Positions 26,238 through 34,526 of a DNA stretch of 64,000 nucleotides are shown here, one piece after another (position 1 is the first letter of the stretch; each line of letters opens with the position of its first letter). The notes below the pieces were generated by a model. That model was not told the DNA's origin, did no database searches, and worked only from the letters and a program-made list of their open reading frames with translations. Source of the stretch: Sphingomonas sp. YR710 (GTDB lineage: Bacteria; Pseudomonadota; Alphaproteobacteria; Sphingomonadales; Sphingomonadaceae); assembly GCF_900101455.1 (NCBI RefSeq), contig NZ_FMZJ01000015.1, positions 34,827-98,826 on the forward strand. The letters are read 5' to 3'. The translations under genes were made by a program, and so were the position numbers.

Positions 26238-27622
26238 GCAGGCTGATTGTGGTATCGAACCGGGTGCAGCCGCCGACGGGCGAGGGGGCCGGCAATCAGG
26301 GTGGGCTGGCGGTGGCCTTGTCCGCGGCGCTGCGGGAGTCGAGCGGCATCTGGTTTGGCTGGTCGGGCGAGACCACCGATCAATTTACCGGCCATATCAA
26401 CCTGCAGCGCAATTTCGGCGTGACGAGCGCGACCGTCGATCTCGAAGAGCAGGACGTCGACGAATATTATAATGGCTATGCGAACCGCACCTTGTGGCCG
26501 CTTTTCCATTACCGGATGGACCTGGCCGAGTTTGAGAGCGGGTTCGCCGGGGGCTATGAACGGGTCAATACACGCTTTGCCGAAACGCTGGAGCCCTTGA
26601 TCGAAGCCGACGATCTGGTCTGGGTTCACGACTATCATCTGTTTCCGCTGGGCGAGCGATTGCGCGATCGCGGGATCGCCAATCGGATCGGCTTCTTCCT
26701 CCATATCCCCTGGCCGCCGCATGGGCTGCTGCTGTCGCTGCCCAACCATCGCGAGCTCGTCGAAACGCTGTTCGCTTATGACGTCGTGGGCTTCCAGACG
26801 CAGGCGTGGCTGCAGAATTTCGTCGATTATGTTACCCACGAGATGGATGGCAGCGTCGACGAAAACGGGGTGGTCACGGTCGGCGATCGTTCGCTTGTCG
26901 CGATCGCCTGTCCGATCGGGATCGACACGTCCGAATTCGTCGAGTCCGCCCAATCCTCCGCCGCGCGCTACACGCGCTACCGCATGGGCCAGAGTGCCAA
27001 TGGCCGTGATCTGATCGTCGGCGTGGACCGGCTCGATTATTCCAAGGGGCTGGAAGAGCGCTTTCTGGGCTATGAGCGGTTCCTTGGCATGAACGAATCC
27101 TATCATGGCGAGGTCTTCCTGCTGCAGATCGCGCCGCCATCGCGCGGGGATGTGCAAAGCTATCAGGAAATCCGCGCGTCGCTCGATGCGCTGTCGGGCC
27201 GTATCAACGGCGCTTTCGCCGATATCGAATGGGTCCCGATCCGCTATGTCAACCGCGGATATGCGCGCGATCGGCTGGCCGGCATCTATCGGGCGGCACG
27301 GATCGGGCTGGTCACGCCGCTGCGCGACGGCATGAATCTGGTCGCCAAGGAATATGTCGCGGCCCAGGATCCCGAAGATCCCGGCGTGCTGATTCTCTCG
27401 CGTTTCGCGGGCGCTGCCGAGCAATTGACCGACGCGGTGTTGATCAATCCCTACAGCCCCGAAGATATTGCCGAAGCGATCAAGCTGGCGCTCGAGATGC
27501 CGCTGGAGGAGCGGATCGACCGGTGGCAAAAGCTGATGGGCAATATCATCGCCGAAGACGTCGTCTGGTGGCGCAAGCGTTTCACCGACGCATTGGAACG
27601 GGTGCCTCAAATGGCGGGCTGA
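26234..27622 (+). CDS. otsA: Trehalose-6-phosphate synthase
   Basis: 462 residues of the GT20 family from the ATG at 26234, which overlaps the preceding stop (ATGA); the open frame from 26150 runs inside the GH15 gene. Diagnostic segments: [51 protein letters not shown] and [12 protein letters not shown]. It joins UDP-glucose (or another NDP-glucose) and glucose-6-phosphate. The 3' end overlaps the convergent mscS-type gene by 16 bases. Confidence 0.96.
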   Translation: MSRLIVVSNRVQPPTGEGAGNQGGLAVALSAALRESSGIWFGWSGETTDQFTGHINLQRNFGVTSATVDLEEQDVDEYYNGYANRTLWPLFHYRMDLAEFESGFAGGYERVNTRFAETLEPLIEADDLVWVHDYHLFPLGERLRDRGIANRIGFFLHIPWPPHGLLLSLPNHRELVETLFAYDVVGFQTQAWLQNFVDYVTHEMDGSVDENGVVTVGDRSLVAIACPIGIDTSEFVESAQSSAARYTRYRMGQSANGRDLIVGVDRLDYSKGLEERFLGYERFLGMNESYHGEVFLLQIAPPSRGDVQSYQEIRASLDALSGRINGAFADIEWVPIRYVNRGYARDRLAGIYRAARIGLVTPLRDGMNLVAKEYVAAQDPEDPGVLILSRFAGAAEQLTDAVLINPYSPEDIAEAIKLALEMPLEERIDRWQKLMGNIIAEDVVWWRKRFTDALERVPQMAG

Positions 27623-28683
27623 ACCCGAACGGGGCGGCCCTGGGGCAGCGCTTCGGGCATATCGCGGACGATATAGGCCATCATGGCTTCGCGCACCGCG
27701 CAGCGCAGGTTGAATGCCTTTCCAGCATCCGTCGCGCTGACGAGCGCGCGCAATTCCAGCGTGTCGATGCCGATATCGGTGACCTGCAACCCGGCGACCC
27801 GGCCGTCCCAATTGGGATCGACCTGCACGATCCGCAGCAACTGTTCGCGAAGGCGGGGTACGTCGGCCGCGAGATCGACCGGAATCATAGCGCTACCCAG
27901 CAATTGCGAATTCGATCTGGTCCAGTTCTGGAACGACTGCTCGAGGAGCTTCGCCACCGGCACGATCAACCGCCGCTCGTCCCAGATCTTCACGATCACA
28001 TAGGTCAGGCGGATCTCCTCGATGCGGCCCCATTCGCCGTCGATGACGATGACATCGTCGAGGCGGATCGGCTCGGTAAAGGCTAGCTGGATGCCGGCGA
28101 TCAGATTCTTGAGCGCGGGTTGGGCGGCAGCGCCCACCGCCAGTCCGGCCAGACCGGCCGATGCCATCAGCGTGATCCCCACGCTGCGCACGCCGGGAAT
28201 GCTGAGCAGCATCATGCAGATGGTGAGGAAGGTGACGCCGATGACGGCGATCCGCGTCAAGATGCTCAGCCGGGTGCGTTTACGGCGGGCAGAGAGATTG
28301 TCGGCCACGCTGATATCATGGCGGATGTTGGCGACGTCATTGAACGAATGGATGATCGCGATAGCCAGCCAGCCCATCAGCGCCGGACCGGCGAAGCCGG
28401 CAAGCTGCGCCCATAGCGCATGCGCCCAGCCGGCGATCTCGACGACCCTTTCGACGATGCTCAGTGCCAGGCCGATCAGGATCCAGCGCAGCGGGCCGGC
28501 CATGCGATCGAGCAGGATATCGTCCCAGGGCGCGCCGGTCCGGGTGGCGATTCGCCGGAGGCTCACGAACAGCACCTTGTGGAACAGCACGGCGATCAGG
28601 ATGGCCAGAACGATCGCCACGATCAGGCCGACTGTGCTGGCCAATGCAGGCGACAGGCCAAATTGCGCGAAGAAAGGTTGCAT
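27607..28683 (-). CDS. MscS-family mechanosensitive channel
   Basis: 358 residues. About five hydrophobic helices occupy the first 190 residues, the last being the pore helix ASAGLAGLAVGAAAQPALKN with the Gly/Ala pattern of MscS TM3. The beta domain follows (EPIRLDDVIVIDGEWGRIEE, then DERRLIVPVAKLLEQSFQNW) and the C-terminal alpha/beta cage domain. It releases solutes on hypo-osmotic shock. Its tail-to-tail overlap with otsA puts a solute-release gene against a compatible-solute operon. Confidence 0.92.
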   Translation of the reverse strand: MQPFFAQFGLSPALASTVGLIVAIVLAILIAVLFHKVLFVSLRRIATRTGAPWDDILLDRMAGPLRWILIGLALSIVERVVEIAGWAHALWAQLAGFAGPALMGWLAIAIIHSFNDVANIRHDISVADNLSARRKRTRLSILTRIAVIGVTFLTICMMLLSIPGVRSVGITLMASAGLAGLAVGAAAQPALKNLIAGIQLAFTEPIRLDDVIVIDGEWGRIEEIRLTYVIVKIWDERRLIVPVAKLLEQSFQNWTRSNSQLLGSAMIPVDLAADVPRLREQLLRIVQVDPNWDGRVAGLQVTDIGIDTLELRALVSATDAGKAFNLRCAVREAMMAYIVRDMPEALPQGRPVRVQPAI

Positions 28684-28752
28684 GGCCGTCGCAACGTCGA
28701 CGGGTTGCGGGGGTTCCTTGCGAAGCGCCGCTTCGCCGCGAAGCGTTGCCTT

Positions 28753-29451
28753 CTATCGTTTCGCTGTGCGCCGGTTCCAGAGTGTCTCCGCGATTTCGAA
28801 GTCTTCCTCCCAATCGATGTCGATGGTCTTGGCCTTGCCGACATCATGCAACAGGGGAGATTTGCCGATGCGATCTCCCATGGAACGGTAAATTTCGATC
28901 GGCGCGAGGAAGATCGCGCTGTTCACTTCGAACAGCGGTTTCAGCGTCTGGGTGCGGGGCCATTTTTCGACGGTGCGATCATAGCCGATAGGCCCATCCT
29001 CGTTCCAGATGAAGCTGTGCAGGCTGGTTACGCCCATCAGGCTGTCATGCCGGCCCAGGCTTTGAGCGGCACGAAAAGCGGAGATCGCGTCGGCATAATC
29101 GCCGGTATCGAAGAAGGGTGAGGTCACATGCGTCCACAGCACATCGCCCTGCGCAATGATCGTCGGAACATAGCCGATGACTTCATCGGTGCTCGTGGCG
29201 GAGGTGCAGAGATGCTCAGGGCGTTGATCGATTCGCAGCCGGCCGTTCGCGCGATCCAGCCATTTTCGCCCAATGGTCAGGACGGCTTCGTCATTGGTCG
29301 ACAGCACGATTTCGTCGATGCTGTCGCACGCAATCAGCTGTTCGAGCTTGATACTGATCAGCCCGTCCTGATGATTGCCGAAGGGCCGGGTATTCTTGTG
29401 TGGCACCCGCTGGCTGCCCGCACGGCACGGTAGAAAAGCAACGACTGTCAT
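28753..29451 (-). CDS. CMP-sialic/ulosonic acid synthetase-like cytidylyltransferase
   Basis: 232 residues of the NeuA/KdsB nucleotidyltransferase superfamily. The CTP-binding N-terminus is LPCRAGSQRVPHKNTRPFGN, closer to CMP-NeuAc synthetase (RxGSKxxPxKN) than to KdsB. Further motifs are EIVLSTNDEAV, HVTSPFFDTGDYADA and the metal-binding DIDWEEDFEIAE at the end. It should activate a nonulosonic or related 2-keto-3-deoxy acid as its CMP derivative. The start overlaps the HAD gene stop by four bases (ATGA), making a coupled trio with the aldolase fusion. A separate KdsB lies 4 kb away. Confidence 0.88.
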   Translation of the reverse strand: MTVVAFLPCRAGSQRVPHKNTRPFGNHQDGLISIKLEQLIACDSIDEIVLSTNDEAVLTIGRKWLDRANGRLRIDQRPEHLCTSATSTDEVIGYVPTIIAQGDVLWTHVTSPFFDTGDYADAISAFRAAQSLGRHDSLMGVTSLHSFIWNEDGPIGYDRTVEKWPRTQTLKPLFEVNSAIFLAPIEIYRSMGDRIGKSPLLHDVGKAKTIDIDWEEDFEIAETLWNRRTAKR

Positions 29452-30170
29452 AACGTCCCGGCTTGGGCCTCCAGCAAAATCGGCAAGGCGCGAAGATCGC
29501 GAATACGCTCGAACCCCTGATCGATCTGCAATTCGCGCATCCTGCCTTTGGCTGTCGAGAAATGATCCATGTAGATGAACCGCGCCCCTACGGCATCCGC
29601 CGCCTTATAATCCGCCTCGGCATCGCCGATGAATATCACCTTGTGGCCAACCGGCGCCGTGATGCCAAGCCCGGTTGTGACATCGGCGAGATTATCGGTT
29701 TTCGAACGCGGCGATCCGAAGATGCCCTCGAAATAGTCGCCCAGGCCGCGTTCCGCCATCACCTGCCGCAGCTCCTGCTGATCGGAACCCGAGACGACGA
29801 ACATCCGTGTTCCGCGATCCCGCAATTCGCGTAGCACCGCCAGCATGCCGGGGGTCGTCGGGCAGCGGACATATTCGGCATAGAGGCGCTCGGCATAGAG
29901 CGCGACGAGTGCCGCTACGTCGACATCGGGACGAACGACCACATCCTGCCAGGACAACAGCGTTTCGAACATCCGATATCGCGAGGTGCCGAAGTTCGCG
30001 GCGACATATCGCGTAAACCGCCCAACATCGGCAGGATCGAAGCCCGCGAGTCGCGCGGCTTCGGCGAATAGCCGGGTCTTCAGCCGGTTCGATACCAGCA
30101 ACACCCCGTCGCAATCGAAAATCACGACGGGGCTGTCAGGAGTGGGCGCGTCCGAGGGAGGGTTCAGCAT
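29448..30170 (-). CDS. HAD-superfamily phosphatase
   Basis: 240 residues. The catalytic motif VIFDCDGVLLVSN sits near the N-terminus; a helical cap, VVSGSDQQELR (motif II), a lysine in RSKTDN (motif III) and IFIGDAEADYKAA (motif IV) follow. It resembles phosphoglycolate-phosphatase-like HAD enzymes. Lying between the aldolase fusion and the CMP-sugar synthetase, it probably dephosphorylates the ulosonic acid-phosphate intermediate (inference), as KdsC or NanP-type enzymes do. The start at 30170 is chosen as it follows the aldolase stop; an ATG at 30200 would add ten residues and overlap that gene. Neither has a good ribosome site. Confidence 0.85.
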   Translation of the reverse strand: MLNPPSDAPTPDSPVVIFDCDGVLLVSNRLKTRLFAEAARLAGFDPADVGRFTRYVAANFGTSRYRMFETLLSWQDVVVRPDVDVAALVALYAERLYAEYVRCPTTPGMLAVLRELRDRGTRMFVVSGSDQQELRQVMAERGLGDYFEGIFGSPRSKTDNLADVTTGLGITAPVGHKVIFIGDAEADYKAADAVGARFIYMDHFSTAKGRMRELQIDQGFERIRDLRALPILLEAQAGTL

Positions 30171-30177
30171 TCCGCAG

Positions 30178-31740
30178 TCAGACTGCGGCGACCAGGCCAT
30201 GCAACGAACGGCGTTTCACCCGGTAGCGGGTCGGCGTTACGCTCGCGATCGATGCAGCACCGTGGGCGGCCGCGAAAGCGTCGAGCGACGCTTGCACTTC
30301 ACGCGACAGTTCCTGCTCGGCCAGCGAAGCCGTGTCATAGCCATCGAAACCGACGAGCCAGCAGTTTTCAGCGCCCAGCGCCTCGACCACGCCGAGTCCC
30401 AGCGCCATCGGGCCGCTATCGGAAACCGGCCCCTTGTCCGGTCCCTCATAGGGCGATGCGAGCGGTGCGGTCTGATATACCGGAATCGACAGGCCCGCGG
30501 GCACGCAGCCGGGGACGCGGGGTGGGGCGGCCACCACGGCGGCGGAAATGTGGCTCAGCTTGTCCATGCCGGCGCGCAGGGCGTCGTGCCCCGGCAGGCA
30601 AAGTAGTTGCCGTCCGCCAATCGCCGATGCCAGCGCAAGGTGCCGCGACGATGAGAAGATCACGACCGCATCGTGACGCTCGACCAGATCCCGGATCGCA
30701 TCGACATGTTGCGCGACCGACGGGCCACCGCCGACGAGCAGTGCATTTTTCGGTGACAGGCCAAGCTGGCCGACATCGGGATAGGGTGTGCGATCGACAT
30801 CTTGGCCGCTCTGCTGCTGCAGGGCGCGAATGATCGAGATCACCGAATAACGGCTCTTGGCGAGCCAATCCATCACATCCTTCTGCGGCAGGCTGTTCGC
30901 GCCGGACAGCATATAGGGCAGGTTGGTGCCCCATTCATATTCCTTGCGCATGACCTCGAACGGCGCGACGACATTGGCGAGCGCCTGATAATCGAGATCC
31001 TGATTGCTGGCTTCGCGATCGAGGTGGATCAGCACGGTTTCGGTGCGGACGTTGCCGGCGCCGCGTCCCATGCCGGTGAACGTGCCGTCGACGATATCTG
31101 CGCCGCCTTCGATTGCGGCAAGCGTATTGGCGAAGGCCAGGCACATATTGTCATGACCATGGAAACCGATCGCGCGCGTGGGGACCAGCTTGCGCATCTC
31201 TTCGATGGCATATTTCACCTTGGCCGGCGCGCAGCCGCCATAGCTGTCGACCAGAGCGAGCGAATCATAGGACTCTGGCTCGTCGATCACGAGCTGCAGC
31301 TTCGCCAGATCGTCCTGATAGGTGGAAAGATACATGATGTTGAAGCCGACCATCAGGCCAAGCTTCTTGAACTCGCGTGCGAGCACGAGCGCGTCTTCCA
31401 GCTTTTCGGGATTGGCGGTGATTCGCACGCCATCGACGATTCCGACGAGATGGCCGAACAACGGAGCCACCCGATCCGGCGTCGCCGATTTGCCGTCGAG
31501 CATGACGACCAGCTTCTGGTCGGGGCGCAGCTTGTTGCGAATGGCCTGGAGTTTGGCCGGGCGAAGGAAGAAATATTCGCCGTAATATCCGTCCATATCA
31601 TCGTTAACGTAGCCGAGCTCGACATATTCGATGGGCAAGCGCGAAACGCTGTCGACATAGGTGTCGACCAAATCAGACTTGAAATCCCAATTGGTGTAAT
31701 AGCCACCGTCCCGCAGAGTACAATCAAGCACTTGAACCAT
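30178..31740 (-). CDS. DRE-TIM aldolase fused to an MptE/DUF115-like domain
   Basis: 520 residues. The N-terminal half (about 1-290) is an HMGL-like TIM barrel: VLDCTLRDGGYYTNWDF, LVDSYGGCAP, GFHGHDNMCLAFANTL and GADIVDGTFTGMGRGAGNVR, with the metal-binding Asp and the HxH histidines in place. The C-terminal half has NALLVGGGPSVAQHVDAIRD and ends with GLGVVEALGAENCWLVGFDG, which resembles the DUF115/MptE-like domain also found in Maf flagellin glycosyltransferases. The start at 31740 has TAGGA upstream; an earlier in-frame ATG is at 31767. Such aldolases join pyruvate to aldehydes or split 4-hydroxy-2-oxo acids, so 3-deoxy-ulosonic acid formation is an appealing role with the next two genes. 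The domain reading of the C-terminus is moderate. Confidence 0.82.
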   Translation of the reverse strand: MVQVLDCTLRDGGYYTNWDFKSDLVDTYVDSVSRLPIEYVELGYVNDDMDGYYGEYFFLRPAKLQAIRNKLRPDQKLVVMLDGKSATPDRVAPLFGHLVGIVDGVRITANPEKLEDALVLAREFKKLGLMVGFNIMYLSTYQDDLAKLQLVIDEPESYDSLALVDSYGGCAPAKVKYAIEEMRKLVPTRAIGFHGHDNMCLAFANTLAAIEGGADIVDGTFTGMGRGAGNVRTETVLIHLDREASNQDLDYQALANVVAPFEVMRKEYEWGTNLPYMLSGANSLPQKDVMDWLAKSRYSVISIIRALQQQSGQDVDRTPYPDVGQLGLSPKNALLVGGGPSVAQHVDAIRDLVERHDAVVIFSSSRHLALASAIGGRQLLCLPGHDALRAGMDKLSHISAAVVAAPPRVPGCVPAGLSIPVYQTAPLASPYEGPDKGPVSDSGPMALGLGVVEALGAENCWLVGFDGYDTASLAEQELSREVQASLDAFAAAHGAASIASVTPTRYRVKRRSLHGLVAAV

Positions 31741-31961
31741 GATACACGTCCTACGCTGATGCTGCATTGCGCAACAGTGGATCGCAAGTTAGCGTTTCGC
31801 CTTCAAGGGGTAAAGGACGGCAGGACAGATTTTGAAGGAATTTCCGCGTCGTTGGCGGCCACCGCCGATCGTCGCCTTGGCGACAAGGCGTGCGCAAAGC
31901 GACGAAGACGAACGTTACGCGGCTTGACCGGATGGCCGGTTTGAGATTGAGAGGAAGAGAC

Positions 31962-33638
31962 GTGCAACCGTCGAGTGGGATCGTAGCGAATGAGGAAAGA
32001 GTGACCGGCAACATCGCGGCTGAGGTCATATTCGAACGAGACAGGCTGCTTGTATCGTCGGTTCTGCCGTCAGGTCATGTGCTGGAGGTCGGTTTTGCGG
32101 ATTGGCTGTACAGCGCGCCGTCCGTTGACGGCCATGCGTCGATCCCGGTCGCCTATGCCGAATTATACGGTTTGGCGGCGCTTGATCCGAAACTGTGGGT
32201 GCGCAGCGATGATGGCGGTGATCGTCAGGAACTGAGCCTGCCGCTTCTGCTGCGGCAGGTCGATATCCGTACGAGCGCGGAATTCAGCGAGCGTGTTCAG
32301 TCGCTGCGCGATCGGATGACCGATAGCGAAGCCGTGCGCTTCGCCGCTCGCCGGCTGCTGATGACGCCGGATTCGCGGTTCGATGATCGGGCGGCGGCGA
32401 TTTGCGCGATCGGCTATCGTATCGTCGAAGCACGCGACACCCAGGATAGCGATATAGATTTTTTGCGATCAGCCGCACGGGAAACGCTGGCAATGGCACC
32501 GCGCACCGAGCGTTACGCCCGCTGGATTACCTCGGTGACGATGGTGCTCACCTATGTAGCCATCTTGCTGCGTGATGCGGACGAGACCGAAGCGCAGCTT
32601 ATCGAAACCTTGTCCTATCGGCCGTTCTTGCCGCAACTCTCCTTGCTCCATACGAATTTTTCGCGCTGCAATCTGTTGCTGTCGCTGATTCGTGCCGCGC
32701 GGCACGATACCGTCGGCGCTTATGCGGCGCTGGATGACATCGATCAGGTGTTCCGTATCGGCGTCAGGAGCTCGTGGATCGACGATAACGTCAGGGGCCG
32801 CAGCCAATATAGCGAGATTTTCGCGGTGATGAAGGTCGCCCAACTGGCCGACGATTTGAAGGCGGGGCTGGCGGTGGCCGCAGAGGAGGGGCGGATGGCG
32901 GAATTCGCCGCTTCGACAGCCCTGACGAGCATCTCTCCGATCGTCAAATCCTTGCAGGTGGATGGTCATTGGACGGCTGTCCTTGCCCAGATCAGTGCCT
33001 CGAAGTCGGCCACGAGCAATCGTCGCAAAGCCGAGGAAGCGGCGGCTATATCGGCCGCGCGACAAGGTCTGCCAGCGCCAGCACCGGAGGGCGATGATCT
33101 GTCGCGGCGGATAGAGACCTGGCTATCGAACGAGATAGGGCACGAATTCGCCGACGCCGTGACGGCGTTTCGGAAGGACGTGGCAGATGCGCTGTGCCGC
33201 GATGACATGTCCTTTGCCCAGCAGGCAGGCGTTCGCCTCGCGGGGCTATTTGCCCATGAAGCCGGTTTGCGGCAGCGGCTGATGGTCAGCTGGCCGACCT
33301 TGCGCATGCTGGGGGATGCGCGATTGCTGACAGGCTGCCTGATGGCGCTGGACGCGCCAGACGCGGCCTATCGCAGCCTTCGCGATCAGACGGCCTGGTG
33401 CAAACACGTGCTGGCGACCTATCCGGTATCGGGATCCGCCGACTATGATAATGCCGCCTTATTCGTGTTCACGGGGCAGCTTTCCTACCTCGTCGCAAAC
33501 AGGTATCTTGTGCCTCAGCAACGGCATGTGGCGGATCGCAGCATTCCGCAGGATTTCGCAAAGACATTCAGGCGTGTTTTTAAAGATGAGCAATTGCAGG
33601 TGAAAGTCACGCATATCATCGAGACGTTGACCCCATGA
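31962..33638 (+). CDS. Unknown cytosolic protein beside kdsB
   Basis: 558 residues from a GTG start at 31962, preceded by AGAGGAAG with six-base spacing; the frame is open from 31890. I do not recognise a family. There is a short beta-rich N-terminal part (VIFERDRLLVSSVLPSGHVL) and then a mostly helical body with many Ala, Arg and Leu residues, like a helical-repeat protein. No signal peptide or membrane helix is clear. It lies 41 bases before kdsB on the same strand and is divergent from the aldolase trio, so a role in the same glycan pathway is likely but unproven. Confidence 0.75.
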   Translation: MQPSSGIVANEERVTGNIAAEVIFERDRLLVSSVLPSGHVLEVGFADWLYSAPSVDGHASIPVAYAELYGLAALDPKLWVRSDDGGDRQELSLPLLLRQVDIRTSAEFSERVQSLRDRMTDSEAVRFAARRLLMTPDSRFDDRAAAICAIGYRIVEARDTQDSDIDFLRSAARETLAMAPRTERYARWITSVTMVLTYVAILLRDADETEAQLIETLSYRPFLPQLSLLHTNFSRCNLLLSLIRAARHDTVGAYAALDDIDQVFRIGVRSSWIDDNVRGRSQYSEIFAVMKVAQLADDLKAGLAVAAEEGRMAEFAASTALTSISPIVKSLQVDGHWTAVLAQISASKSATSNRRKAEEAAAISAARQGLPAPAPEGDDLSRRIETWLSNEIGHEFADAVTAFRKDVADALCRDDMSFAQQAGVRLAGLFAHEAGLRQRLMVSWPTLRMLGDARLLTGCLMALDAPDAAYRSLRDQTAWCKHVLATYPVSGSADYDNAALFVFTGQLSYLVANRYLVPQQRHVADRSIPQDFAKTFRRVFKDEQLQVKVTHIIETLTP

Positions 33639-33679
33639 AACCGCCGATCGCAGCGGCCTGCGACCTGGAGAAGAAATGA

Positions 33680-34408
33680 ATGCACGCGATTGTCGTAATT
33701 CCCGCCCGATATCAGTCGACCCGACTGCCCGGGAAGCCGCTGATCGATATTGCCGGCGAAACGATGATCCGCCGAACATATCTTCGCGCGGTGGCGGCGG
33801 TGCCGGCCGAGCAGGTATACATCGCGACCGATGACGAGCGAATCGCACAGCACTGCCGGGATACCGGCATGCAATATGTGATGACCTCTTCCGATTGCCT
33901 GACCGGCACCGACCGGGTGGCGGAGGTTGCACGGCTCATTCCGGCGGATATCTATATTAACGTGCAGGGCGACGAGCCTTTGTGTAATCCGGCGGACATT
34001 CGCACCATTTTGGATGGCGCCCAGCAGCATCCCGGCAAGATCCTGAACGGGTATTGCCCGATCCTGGACGAGGAGGATTTCCGCAGTTCCGCGGTTCCCA
34101 AAACGATTTGCAGGCCCGATGGCCGGTTGATGTATATGTCGCGCGGCGCGGTGCCGACCAACAAGGCGCTCGGTTTCGTGTCTGCCTGGCGGCAGGTCTG
34201 CATCTATGCTTTTCCGCCCGAGGCTTTGGCGGCATTTTCGGCGCAGACGAGCAAGACTCCGATCGAAGCCATCGAGGATATCGAGATTTTGCGCTTTCTC
34301 GAACTCGGTTTCGACGTGCAAATGCTGGCAATGTCGACCGATTCGATTGCCGTCGATCATCCGCATGATGTCGAAAAAGTTCTGGCCGTGCTGGCGAGGC
34401 AGGGCTGA
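33680..34408 (+). CDS. kdsB: 3-deoxy-manno-octulosonate cytidylyltransferase (CMP-Kdo synthetase)
   Basis: 242 residues with clear KdsB motifs: VVIPARYQSTRLPGKPL, VYIATDDERIAQ, TGTDRVAEVA, YINVQGDEPLCNP and the metal-binding end MSTDSIAVDHPHDVEKV. It would form CMP-Kdo from Kdo and CTP. Sphingomonads are known for glycosphingolipids in place of classic LPS, so this enzyme probably serves capsule or another surface glycan, or acts on a related sugar. AGAAG lies close before the ATG. Confidence 0.92.
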   Translation: MHAIVVIPARYQSTRLPGKPLIDIAGETMIRRTYLRAVAAVPAEQVYIATDDERIAQHCRDTGMQYVMTSSDCLTGTDRVAEVARLIPADIYINVQGDEPLCNPADIRTILDGAQQHPGKILNGYCPILDEEDFRSSAVPKTICRPDGRLMYMSRGAVPTNKALGFVSAWRQVCIYAFPPEALAAFSAQTSKTPIEAIEDIEILRFLELGFDVQMLAMSTDSIAVDHPHDVEKVLAVLARQG

Positions 34409-34526
34409 TCGATTTTTCGCAGGGCTGGCGGCAGGTATCGCCTTGGTGTAGATAAAGGGTACGATTTCTGCCGTTTCAGGGGGCTGGCGGTCAGAAGCGA
34501 AAGGTCATGATGGTGAAGCCCTCAAT

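Noticed and set aside
30172..30188. CCGCAGTC-N-GACTGCGG palindrome at the aldolase stop codon
   Set aside because: Short and GC-rich, overlapping the stop and the next gene's leader; a chance or minor structure, not enough to call a regulator site.
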